Source: a virus
Reading direction: 5' to 3' (one strand)
IMG/VR virus record: IMGVR_UViG_3300002835_013274
Location: 1-20,910 of that record
Length of the DNA stretch: 20,910 bases
Within the stretch, counting starts at the first letter, position 1. Every line of letters begins with the position of its first letter. The notes below the pieces were generated by a model. It searched no databases and was not told the DNA's origin. It worked only from the letters and a program-made list of their open reading frames with translations. Shown here piece after piece: positions 8,743 to 17,578 of the stretch. The position numbers and the translations under genes were made by a program.

Positions 8743-11700
8743 ATGACCCCACTCATCGACGACGAGACAGCGACACGCTTCTACAACGAAATCGACAACG
8801 CCCCGGAAGAGGATCGCCAGCAGATGGCCGATGCCCTCCTTGCTTGGGGCGAGGAAAAGCAAAGCAGGGAGCGGGAAGAGACCGACACCCATTTCTCAAA
8901 ACTTTTCACAGACGAGAGCTACTACCAGCAAATCAACGACAACGATCCCGCGCTCTCCGAGGCGCTCGATCCCGAGGCAACCGCAAAAAGGGCCAGCATC
9001 CACGCCTACTTGGAACACCAACTTAACCGGCCCATCGATGCCGCAAACTTTGAACCGGAGCGCGATGCCTTCGCCATGCAGGCGTTCGGCCAGAAAAACC
9101 TTAACGACGGTCAACTCTTCGATTTCATCCGGGGAGATTACGATTGGCAGAAGCAACGCACCGAGGCGATCAACGACCTCCAGATGCAGTCCGTGGGCAA
9201 AGCGATTGCCGACTCTCAACTCGGCCAGACCCGCCCCTTCGTGGACGGCATGACCGAGGTCTTCAACCAGTGGCAGCAGAAATACCCGGAACTGGTGGAC
9301 GGCAAGAATGACGCCGCCTTCCTCTCGCAGGGTTACAAGCTCTACTACGACACGATCAACGACCTCGACACCGTTCGTCCGCAGGCGTCCAAGGCGCTCT
9401 CCACGCTCACCTCGTTCACCCAAGGCAACGCCACCGACGAGGACATGCAAAGCCTCGCCAACGACTTCGTCGGCGCTCCCCCCGAAGACCGCCAGAAAAT
9501 CTACAAATATGTGACCCTCGCCGCGCAAGCCGGTCAGATCGACCGCGCCGGGATCGAGCAGTTTGCCATCAACATGGGGCAAGCCTTCACCCGTGGGTTC
9601 GACTTCGTCCCGCAGGGAACGCTCCAGATTCAAGAAGCAGGCGTCAACGATGTGCTGCAAAAAGTAAAAAGCGGGCAAAAAGTCTTGGTGCCTCAAAATG
9701 GAGACATCACCAAGGCGACCGTTGCCGAGCAGACACCAAAAGCCCAAGTCCTCGGCCAAGCTCCCACGGTCGGAATGTTTGCCACCCCTCAAGACGGCTA
9801 CCGCGAAGCCACACCCGAAGAGGCTGATCAATTTACCTCCTACGCCACAAATGCCATGGAGTCCTTCAAGGTCGTGCGTGAACTTCGCAATGTCGCCAAG
9901 ACCGGCGTCGATCCCATCCGCCCCGTGCTGGAAGAGAAATCCTTCTGGGGAACCGCCGAGCGCGGAGCCTACGGTTTGTCTGGCAGCATCCCGCTCATGG
10001 GCGCGACCGCCGTCAACCCCTACCTCGGCGTCCTCGCCTACCAAGCGACCGAATACGACCGCATCATGCTGGAGAACCCGGAAATCAACCCGCAGTTCGC
10101 CCAAGGTCTCGCCCTAGTGGAAGGCGCGGCCAATGCCGCCATCGACCGGGTCCAGTTGAGCAGCCTCACCGGGCGACTCCCCATGTTTGGCCGCTACCTC
10201 GACCGCATCGCCAGCAATGGCGTCCGCCGCACCGTCAAGATCGGAGCCAATGTCGTGGAGCAGAACTTGCAGGAAGGCGCTCAAGACCTCATCGCCCCCG
10301 TGCTGGAGACCGCCGTCGCCGCCCTCCGCGAGGACATGCCCGACAAAGATTTTGGAAAACTGCTGAACGAATGGGGAGGTCAGCGGGCCGAAACTTTCTT
10401 CGCCACCCTCCCGCTCGCCCTCATCGGCGGTGGAGTCGCCACCTACCGCGACATCAAGAACCCTTCCGCCGAACTCAACGCCACCAAGCTCCGCATGGCA
10501 GGATTCGGGCAGGATCAAGTCACCTTCATCCAGCGAGCCGAGAATCCCGAGGAATACACCGCCCGCATCCAGATGGAGTGGGACAAACGCACTCCCGAAG
10601 CCATCGAGGCCGGACGGCAAGAAGTCATCGCCGAAATGCAGCAGGCCGCGACCCCCGGAGAAAACGATGCCAAACTCTCCGAGACGGTCGCCGAGGACGG
10701 CACACGCCGCTGGGTCGTCACCGCGCCGGACGGCAAGGAACTCCTACAGACCCAAGACCAGCAGGCTGCTCTGGATGCCGTGCGCCAGCACACCGAGACA
10801 CAACTTTTAAACAAGCAGTTTGAGACCGCCTACGAGCCTCAAGAACTTCGGCAAATCATCAACGACCGGATCACTAATTGGAAATCGCAAGATTCCAATA
10901 ACACGCTCGTCATGGAATCCGAAGGCATGAATGCCCAGCAAAAACTGGAGCAACTCCAAGCCGCAGGCAACGCATCGCAGATTCAAGAACTCCACAACCG
11001 CATCGCGAACTCCCATCTCAAAGACACGCCCTACGAGCAAATTAACATCCTCGGCGAAGCCAGCGTGGACGATGTCTCGGAGATGGTCTTCAAGTCACTC
11101 ATCACGATCAACCCAAACACTCGCCCGGAAAACCTCCGCGAGGAAATCCACCACACGGCGGTCAAGGTCGCGATCAGAAATGGAAGCGTCACACTTGACA
11201 CCTTGCGTGGGTGGCTCGACGCCACCGAAAAAGCCCTGCCAGGAACATTCCAAAACCTTGTCCGAGATTCGGAAGGCGACATCGTGGAATCGCTCGCCCA
11301 AGTCCAAGCCGCCTACGAGGACGGGAAAATCGACGCCAATGAGGCATCCGCTCTTCCGGCTTCGTTCATCGATTACATCAAAAACATGATGCGGACCTTT
11401 GCCGAGGTCTTGCGCCGAGCAGTCGCCCTGCGCGGAGCCTTTAAGGACGGCGCTCTCCCAGCGGAATACGAATCCTTCCTCGCCGAATCCGTGGGACTCA
11501 ACCAGCAGACGATGGTGGACACCACCCGGGAGCGGGTCGGCGGCGAACTGGCACAAGGCACCTTCAACTACTCGGTTGGGCAACGAGTTTCGACTGATAC
11601 CAACCCATACCCCATGGAGCAGAAGGGCAAGTGGTGGGCTAACGAGGATTTCGCGCAGCGTGGCGGGCAGATCGTGACCATGTCGCCCGACGAATTCCTT

Positions 11701-14700
11701 TCACAGGTCAGACCGCTGGAAGTGGACGAAGCCTCCCGCGACAACATCGACGACCTCAAAAACATGATGCAGAGCGGGCGCAAACTCGACCCGCTGGCCA
11801 TCTACGCCGATGGCAAGGAAGACGGCAGGCACCGCGCCACCGCCGCCAAGGAACTCGGGATGGCTACGATCCCGGTCCTCGACTTCCGGGCAAACAAGCC
11901 GGAACCCAAAGGCAATGACTTCTCCATCGGTTCCCGCGCCAGCGCAGTTTCGACTGATACTCCCTCCATTCGCGCCAGCAACGCCACGATTACCGGACCT
12001 GCAAACTACAGCATCGGAGCATTCCACGGCACCCCGCACAAGGTGGACAAATTCAGCACCGAGAAGATCGGCACCGGCGAAGGAGCGCAGGCTTATGGGT
12101 GGGGGCTGTATTTTGCACAAGCAAAAGCGGTTGGAGAAGGATACCGAGATCAACTCGGCGGCATTCGGTTGATGACCGCAGACGGGCAGATGGCAGACAA
12201 CATTGTGTCTACGCCGGGGGCGAAAAAAATACTCAAAGAAGCTCGGGCTTTTTGGAAGCAAACAAAATCGCTGGATGGTTTTGTAAAACAATTGGAGTCA
12301 TCAAAATCCCAATCAAAGGTTTGGGCAGCGCAAGGCGATAATGTCGAATCCAACTCGCAATATGTAAAAGATGTAGACGAGGTTTTGTCAGCAATTAAAG
12401 ACACAACCCCAACCCCAACAGGCAACCTCTACAGCGTCGAACTCGATGTTGACGATGCCGACCTGCTCGATTGGGACAAGCCGCTCTCCGACCAAAGTCC
12501 AAAGGTGCATGCAGCATTGCAATCAATCTCCGGCAATTGGTTGTGGCAGGACGCAATTTCTGGGAAAAGTGGGGAGCAGGTTGGCGGGGCATTATACAGC
12601 ACACTTCGCGCCACATTTCCCGATGCGGAGTTTTCACGCGATGGCGTTGACGCTTCAAAGAAAGCCTCCGAAGCCCTCCTCGCCGCAGGCATCCCCGGCA
12701 TCCGCTACCTCGACGGCGGTAGCCGCTCGGTCAATGCTACAGACGACCGGCTTTTAGAACTTGCCGAGAAAAACAACGGCAACAAGGAAGCCGCTGTCGA
12801 TGAGTTCATGCGAAGTGTCTATGACACACCAAAGGCCAAGGAGAAAATGCGAAGCGACCTTCTTCGCAACTTTCCAGAACGCACCTCCAACTATGTCGTC
12901 TTCGACGAGAACCTCATCAAGATCACCGAGGAGAACGGCAACCGCATCCCCGCATCGGAAGCTCTCGCCGCGCCAGCTACCGGCGCAACCAACTACAGCA
13001 TTGGGAAAAAGGACAAAGAAGTTGTCGTTAATCCAGACGAGACAACAGAACCCGGCACCCCTGCTCCAGATACTGGTATTGAAATCCTTGATCCAGATCA
13101 AGAAGGAGAGGATATTCCGTGGGGGCCGACCAATTACTCAATTGGCCCAAGATCATTGCCGGAAGTTTTTCCGACAATAGACAAAAAACTTTTCAACAAG
13201 ATCAAGAAGGAGACATCGACAATTGCGGCAATCCACATCGACCGCATGAAGGTCGGTGAGCTTATGGGGATACCATTGCAAGGCGGAATGTTTTACCCGT
13301 CCATTGTTGAGAATTTAAAAGCCGGAGTGGTGTGGGCGTTTAATGCTCCAAATGTGGCAAGGACGGTCGCCCGACGAGCTGCCGCCAATGGTGGATATGT
13401 GAAATTAGTCCTCATGCAAGAGGGTAATGTTATTGGTAACAAAACATTTACTCATGTATGGTTTGCAAGCCTTGAGCAAAACATTTCAAGCGGAGCGATC
13501 ACAAAAGCAACCGCACTTGGAGAACTTAATCGTGTGCGTGAGTTGTTTTCTAATCATTCAGATTCAAAACTTTCAACTGGTCACAAGAAAAAATGGAAGT
13601 CTTTAGAAGAAGCCAAAAACGCGATTATTTCTTTGCCGCAACAAAAACGCGCATCGACATATTTTAAAAAAACGAAGGTCGAAACAAAAGGCGAAGGTGT
13701 AAAAATCGCCTACCAGCAATTGCTTTCCAAGAAAAACACAAAACTTGGAATGCCAGACCCAATCACTCTGGTTGAGCAAATGGAAGAACCGGCATTCAAA
13801 GGAATGCCAACCGGGGCGATTGTTGGAATAATAAAAATCGATCCAATTAAAGATAGTGATCCTATTTTAACCGGCCAACAAGCAGGGGTTCCAACACACT
13901 TGTCCTACGACTATGTTTTGAAAGGGAAGCCTGTTGCCAAGATGAAAAAAATCACCGTCTTGGATGAGGCTTTTCCAGAAACAAAAAATCAAATACTGAC
14001 GCAACAGCACACCGATTTCCCTCTTGCGGGTGCAATCAACTACTCCATCGCCTCGCAGCGCGAGATCGACCGAGTAAACGCCGCGCTCGGCGGCATGAAC
14101 CGAGGCCCGGACGAGCGGCTCAAAGTCTACGAGAGGGCCAAGCAAAAATTCTCCAAGCTCATGTCTTGGAATTCCGATGAACTCGGAGCGATGGCCGACA
14201 CCGGCTCCGACGAGACGCAAATCCGCCGCAACCAATTGCTCCAAGGATTCGGCGAACTCGACGCGATCCTTCAAGTCCTCCCGCCCGAAGTGCGTGGGCG
14301 CGTGGGCGGCTACACCGTCCTCGCCAACATCGCTCCGATGGATGTCTTCAAGGACGGAGTGAAAGTCTCCGAAGCCAAAAACATGGACGGCGCGATCATC
14401 AGCGCATGGATGAAGGAAGGCCAAAACATCGGCCAAGCAGGCAAGCAGGTCTCGCTGCCACCAGGCTACACGGCCAAGGAAAACCTCGCCAGCAAGCGAG
14501 CCGACAAAGCCCTCGCCGACTTCTTCCGCGACCGCATCAAGAAGATCGACACCGAACTCGAAAAGGTGCTGGTGCGCGAATACACCGAGGCCATCACCAA
14601 GGCCGTGAAGCAATCCCGCCCGAAGGCCGGTGACAACGGAGTCCGCAAGTCAACCCTTGGAGCCGAGACGCAGAAGTTCGCCGACATGGTTTACCGAGCC

Positions 14701-17124
14701 ACCCTCCTTGACGACGAGGCCACGCCCAAGCGCATGGACGAGATTGATGCCGCGCTCACCAATCCGGACGCCACCGCCGAGGACATCTCCGCTCTCTCTG
14801 AAGAGCTGTCGATCCTCAACACATTTGGCGACCTCGACAACCGTTCGTCCGAGACGCTCGCACAGGGTCTCGACTGGCTCAAAGGTCAACTGCAAATGGG
14901 ACGCGAAGCGTGGCGGATCAAGGAGCAGGCCCGCATCGACGAGCAGAGGGCGCGTGCCGCAGCGACCATCGAATGGCTCGGCAAAGGCACAGCAAAAAAA
15001 CGCTTCGCCGACAAGGGACTCATGCAACGCATCACCGAGGTCGGGAACAACTACCTTCTCGACCACGCCAGTTTCGAGCAGTTCGTCACCGCCATGCTCC
15101 CGCCGGAGATCGCCGCGAACTTCTCCGTGCGTCTCCGCAAAGCCGACATGGCCGCGCAATCCGCAGAAATCCGCGATGGCAAAGGCATCCTTGATGCCGT
15201 CCGGGAAGGCGCGAAAGCCGCCAACATGTCAGCAGGCGATGCCATGCTCTGGCTCAAAGGAGATCAGAAAAATGCCGTAGCCTACCTTGAAGGCCGCAAA
15301 GTGAAGGACGAGCGCATCGCCATCGAACTTGCTCAAAAGATCGTCACCGGCGAGGCCGACCGAAGCAAGCTCACCGATGCCGATATCGAGACGCTCCGCA
15401 ACGAACTCGCCGCACTCCCGGCGGACACGCAAAAAGAATTCGTCACCATCAAGCGTGTCATTTTCCGTGGCGAGGATGTGAAGCTCGACATGTCCCGCGC
15501 CAAGGCCATCCAACTCCTGCTCTCATGGAACCAACCGGATGTCCAAATCAAGATGCGGAAGGAAGGATGGACCGATGAAAGCGCAGCCGACCTTAAGGCT
15601 CTCGTCAACGATCCCGTCTCCCGATCCGTCATCAACTACCTGCAAGCCCTCTACGGCAAAGGCGTAAGCATCGTGAATCCGGTCTACTCGCGAATTTTCG
15701 GCATGACCATGCCGCAGGTCAAAAACTACGCGCCGACTCGGTTCCTCAACGCCAAAGACTCAAAGGACATCGGCCTCGACGGGTCGCCGACCGCCACCGG
15801 CACGACTCCGAGTTTTGCCAAAACCCGTGTCACCCACTCTGCCAAGATCGCTGCAGAGGATGCCCTCACCGTGGCGCAAGGCCACATCGCCCAGCAAGCC
15901 CATTGGGTCCATTTCGCCGAACTCGCCCGCGAATTCCGCGCACTCCTCTCCTCCCCGGATGTCCGCGAATCCCTCAAGCAAAAGCACGGAGATGCCGTCC
16001 TCAAAAGCGCCGAACTCTGGGCAGACCAATTGGAACAACGAGGCGGCAACAAGGCCCGCGAATCCGCATGGCTCAACAATGTCATCGGCACAGCCATCTC
16101 CGGCAAAGCAGTCGCATCGCTCGGATTCAACCTCAAGACGCTCGCAATGCAGCTTGAAAACACGATCCGCTTCGGCCTCTCGCTCGACATGAAGCAGATC
16201 GCCTCGGCGCTCTCACAACCCGGCAACATCATTGAGGACATCCAGACCGTCTGGGAATCCGATGCCATCCAGAACCGACTCCAAGGAGGCGCAACCGCCG
16301 AGGCGCGTTTCCTTTTCTCCCGCTACGCAGGCAAACCAAACTTCGCCGCGAAGATCGCCGAGGCATCGATGACCCCGATCAACTGGCTCGACTCCGCAGG
16401 AACTTCGATCTCCAGCGCCATCGTCTACAGGGCCAACCTCGATGACGCCCTCGACGCAGGCATGCCAGAGAACCTCGCCAAGCAAGCCGCACTCAATGCC
16501 GCCAGCGAGGCCATCTACCGCTTCGCGCAGCCGGTCAGCTTTGGCCAGAAAAGCATCATGGAAAACAACGGGAATGTTTTTGCAAAAACCTTCTTCCTTT
16601 TCATGTCCGACCCGCGCCTCAAGACCGCCATCCTCGCAGATGCCGCTCGCGGGCTGGCCACAGGGCGAGGCAAAGCCAGCGAACACATCCGCCGCATCGT
16701 CGCCGTGGAACTCATGGCGCTCGTCTCCCATGTCATCTCCAGCGCATTCAAAGACACCTTTTCAGATGACGACGACGAGGAAATCTGGGGCATCGGCGGC
16801 TTTGCAAAAGCCATGCTCCTCGCCCCATTCCAAGGATTCTTCTTCGCAGGATCAGTGGCCGAGGTCGCCCTCTCCAAGCTCACCGGCCAAGGGTATTTCA
16901 CCTCGTCGCAAAACCCGCTCCTCAACACCGCCGAGTCGGCAATCCGCGCCGGGTCAAACCTCGATGACGCCTTCAACTTCAGCGACCCAGACGCCATGCT
17001 CAAAGAGTGGAACAATATCTTCCGCTCGATGGCAGTCACGCCAACCATGGCCGCGCCTGCCGTCCTCCTCAACATGGTCAAGCCTGCGCTCGGCCTCTAC
17101 CAAAACGCCACCACCGAGGACTGA
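8743..17124 (+). CDS. Giant polyvalent virion protein in the gp16 position with ParB-like and ADP-ribosyltransferase modules (2,793 aa)
   Basis: The ATG follows the gp15-like stop by 3 bp. Modules in order: a helical N-terminal region (1-940) with Gly-rich hydrophobic stretches (~411-435 and ~552-568) and an E-E-x-H-H element (E800-H804); a ParB-like domain (~970-1045, DGRHRATAA at 1027); an ART-PolyVal-type ADP-ribosyltransferase (~1093-1396: FHGTPH at 1094, YGWGLYF at 1118, GIPGIRYLDGG at 1316, SNYVVFDENLIKI at 1382); an acidic linker; an unassigned A/T-rich-encoded domain (~1469-1765, LQGG at 1511, HLSYDYVLKGKPV at 1719); and a helical C-terminal region (1770-2793) with hydrophobic helices at ~2650-2668 and ~2687-2706, like C-termini of other phage polyvalent proteins. 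Six NYSIG-like motifs sit at module borders. T7 gp16 (1,318 aa) crosses the inner membrane during ejection; by position this one is probably delivered with the DNA, but no N-terminal transglycosylase was seen. Confidence 0.75.
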   Translation: MTPLIDDETATRFYNEIDNAPEEDRQQMADALLAWGEEKQSREREETDTHFSKLFTDESYYQQINDNDPALSEALDPEATAKRASIHAYLEHQLNRPIDAANFEPERDAFAMQAFGQKNLNDGQLFDFIRGDYDWQKQRTEAINDLQMQSVGKAIADSQLGQTRPFVDGMTEVFNQWQQKYPELVDGKNDAAFLSQGYKLYYDTINDLDTVRPQASKALSTLTSFTQGNATDEDMQSLANDFVGAPPEDRQKIYKYVTLAAQAGQIDRAGIEQFAINMGQAFTRGFDFVPQGTLQIQEAGVNDVLQKVKSGQKVLVPQNGDITKATVAEQTPKAQVLGQAPTVGMFATPQDGYREATPEEADQFTSYATNAMESFKVVRELRNVAKTGVDPIRPVLEEKSFWGTAERGAYGLSGSIPLMGATAVNPYLGVLAYQATEYDRIMLENPEINPQFAQGLALVEGAANAAIDRVQLSSLTGRLPMFGRYLDRIASNGVRRTVKIGANVVEQNLQEGAQDLIAPVLETAVAALREDMPDKDFGKLLNEWGGQRAETFFATLPLALIGGGVATYRDIKNPSAELNATKLRMAGFGQDQVTFIQRAENPEEYTARIQMEWDKRTPEAIEAGRQEVIAEMQQAATPGENDAKLSETVAEDGTRRWVVTAPDGKELLQTQDQQAALDAVRQHTETQLLNKQFETAYEPQELRQIINDRITNWKSQDSNNTLVMESEGMNAQQKLEQLQAAGNASQIQELHNRIANSHLKDTPYEQINILGEASVDDVSEMVFKSLITINPNTRPENLREEIHHTAVKVAIRNGSVTLDTLRGWLDATEKALPGTFQNLVRDSEGDIVESLAQVQAAYEDGKIDANEASALPASFIDYIKNMMRTFAEVLRRAVALRGAFKDGALPAEYESFLAESVGLNQQTMVDTTRERVGGELAQGTFNYSVGQRVSTDTNPYPMEQKGKWWANEDFAQRGGQIVTMSPDEFLSQVRPLEVDEASRDNIDDLKNMMQSGRKLDPLAIYADGKEDGRHRATAAKELGMATIPVLDFRANKPEPKGNDFSIGSRASAVSTDTPSIRASNATITGPANYSIGAFHGTPHKVDKFSTEKIGTGEGAQAYGWGLYFAQAKAVGEGYRDQLGGIRLMTADGQMADNIVSTPGAKKILKEARAFWKQTKSLDGFVKQLESSKSQSKVWAAQGDNVESNSQYVKDVDEVLSAIKDTTPTPTGNLYSVELDVDDADLLDWDKPLSDQSPKVHAALQSISGNWLWQDAISGKSGEQVGGALYSTLRATFPDAEFSRDGVDASKKASEALLAAGIPGIRYLDGGSRSVNATDDRLLELAEKNNGNKEAAVDEFMRSVYDTPKAKEKMRSDLLRNFPERTSNYVVFDENLIKITEENGNRIPASEALAAPATGATNYSIGKKDKEVVVNPDETTEPGTPAPDTGIEILDPDQEGEDIPWGPTNYSIGPRSLPEVFPTIDKKLFNKIKKETSTIAAIHIDRMKVGELMGIPLQGGMFYPSIVENLKAGVVWAFNAPNVARTVARRAAANGGYVKLVLMQEGNVIGNKTFTHVWFASLEQNISSGAITKATALGELNRVRELFSNHSDSKLSTGHKKKWKSLEEAKNAIISLPQQKRASTYFKKTKVETKGEGVKIAYQQLLSKKNTKLGMPDPITLVEQMEEPAFKGMPTGAIVGIIKIDPIKDSDPILTGQQAGVPTHLSYDYVLKGKPVAKMKKITVLDEAFPETKNQILTQQHTDFPLAGAINYSIASQREIDRVNAALGGMNRGPDERLKVYERAKQKFSKLMSWNSDELGAMADTGSDETQIRRNQLLQGFGELDAILQVLPPEVRGRVGGYTVLANIAPMDVFKDGVKVSEAKNMDGAIISAWMKEGQNIGQAGKQVSLPPGYTAKENLASKRADKALADFFRDRIKKIDTELEKVLVREYTEAITKAVKQSRPKAGDNGVRKSTLGAETQKFADMVYRATLLDDEATPKRMDEIDAALTNPDATAEDISALSEELSILNTFGDLDNRSSETLAQGLDWLKGQLQMGREAWRIKEQARIDEQRARAAATIEWLGKGTAKKRFADKGLMQRITEVGNNYLLDHASFEQFVTAMLPPEIAANFSVRLRKADMAAQSAEIRDGKGILDAVREGAKAANMSAGDAMLWLKGDQKNAVAYLEGRKVKDERIAIELAQKIVTGEADRSKLTDADIETLRNELAALPADTQKEFVTIKRVIFRGEDVKLDMSRAKAIQLLLSWNQPDVQIKMRKEGWTDESAADLKALVNDPVSRSVINYLQALYGKGVSIVNPVYSRIFGMTMPQVKNYAPTRFLNAKDSKDIGLDGSPTATGTTPSFAKTRVTHSAKIAAEDALTVAQGHIAQQAHWVHFAELAREFRALLSSPDVRESLKQKHGDAVLKSAELWADQLEQRGGNKARESAWLNNVIGTAISGKAVASLGFNLKTLAMQLENTIRFGLSLDMKQIASALSQPGNIIEDIQTVWESDAIQNRLQGGATAEARFLFSRYAGKPNFAAKIAEASMTPINWLDSAGTSISSAIVYRANLDDALDAGMPENLAKQAALNAASEAIYRFAQPVSFGQKSIMENNGNVFAKTFFLFMSDPRLKTAILADAARGLATGRGKASEHIRRIVAVELMALVSHVISSAFKDTFSDDDDEEIWGIGGFAKAMLLAPFQGFFFAGSVAEVALSKLTGQGYFTSSQNPLLNTAESAIRAGSNLDDAFNFSDPDAMLKEWNNIFRSMAVTPTMAAPAVLLNMVKPALGLYQNATTED
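11563..14052 (+). repeat. Six copies of an NYSIG-like motif at module borders of the giant protein
   Basis: Copies begin at residues N942 (NYSVG), N1058 (NDFSIG), N1088 (NYSIG), N1417 (NYSIG), N1464 (NYSIG) and N1766 (NYSIA). In copies 1, 2 and 5 the motif is followed within two residues by Arg. Each lies directly before or after a recognisable domain. The serine is encoded by TCG, TCC, AGC, AGC, TCA and TCC, so the conservation is at protein rather than DNA level. Function is unknown. A processing or docking site is inference. Confidence 0.8.
11586..11960 (+). repeat. 15-bp in-frame direct repeat flanking the ParB-like module
   Basis: AGTTTCGACTGATAC occurs at 11586-11600 and, identically, at 11946-11960. 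The period is exactly 360 bp (120 codons), and both copies encode VSTDT shortly after an NYSIG-like motif. A 13/15 match lies at 17138-17152, just after the giant gene's stop. The arrangement looks like the scar of a duplicated or recombined domain cassette. Confidence 0.75.
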
Positions 17125-17162
17125 TTTTTGACTAGCGAATTTTGACTGATACCATCCACAAC

Positions 17163-17333
17163 ATGAAACCAATGAACTACCTGCTCACACAACTCGGCCA
17201 ATCGTCAACATGGAGGGGCGTCCTTCTGGTCCTCACGGGGCTGGGCGTCTCGCTTAGTCCGCAGCACCAAGAAGCCATCGTGGCGGCGGGGTTAGGGCTG
17301 GTCGGCGCGATCAACATCCTCCGCAAGGGATGA
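17163..17333 (+). CDS. Holin (56 aa)
   Basis: The start chosen is ATG at 17163. The frame also opens at a TTG at 17142, and an ATG at 17172 is possible. The protein has two hydrophobic helices (RGVLLVLTGLGVSL and EAIVAAGLGLVGAINIL) joined by a short turn (SPQHQ) and a basic C-terminus (RKG). This is the layout of small class II phage holins, which permeabilise the inner membrane to release or activate the endolysin. It is the first gene of a compact lysis cassette: its stop overlaps the lipoprotein start by 4 bp (ATGA), and the endolysin follows. No Shine-Dalgarno sequence is evident. Confidence 0.75.
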   Translation: MKPMNYLLTQLGQSSTWRGVLLVLTGLGVSLSPQHQEAIVAAGLGLVGAINILRKG

Positions 17334-17578
17334 CCCCGGGCCGGATCGCCGCAGGAATGATCCTCTTCGCCTTTGCCTGTCTGGCACTGGCGTTCCTCAC
17401 CTCCTGCGTCAGCGTTCCGATCCCGCCATTCGGCGACCGAGTCGGCGAGATGGGCAACCTGCAACTCAGCGTGTCGGTGAAATACATGCCGGTGCAAAAC
17501 CCCGACCTCCCCGCAGACGACAACCTGTCCTATGCCTGGTCGAAATTCGGCGAGGCAAAAGCCCTCAAAGACAAATGA
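17330..17578 (+). CDS. Small lysis-cassette lipoprotein, possible outer-membrane spanin (82 aa)
   Basis: The N-terminus is a clear lipoprotein signal: a basic start, a hydrophobic core (MILFAFACLALAF) and a lipobox LTSC with the acceptor cysteine at about residue 26. The mature part is ~57 aa with several prolines (VPIPPFG, NPDLPADD) and no second membrane segment. Lying between holin and endolysin with ATGA overlaps at both ends, it is a reasonable candidate for an Rz1-like outer-membrane spanin. However, no inner-membrane partner gene is visible, and it lacks the C-terminal helix of a one-piece spanin. It could therefore be another phage lipoprotein, such as a superinfection-exclusion factor. 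Confidence 0.65.
   Translation: MTPGRIAAGMILFAFACLALAFLTSCVSVPIPPFGDRVGEMGNLQLSVSVKYMPVQNPDLPADDNLSYAWSKFGEAKALKDK

Noticed and set aside
8896-10104. 402-aa open frame on the - strand
   Set aside because: Shadow of the giant + strand gene in C-ending-codon DNA; Gly/Val/Leu-rich low-information protein without motifs.
17126-17162. Promoter before the lysis cassette (TTGACT copies at 17128 and 17142)
   Set aside because: No -10-like sequence at a proper distance; the TGATAC after the first copy is only 13 bases away.
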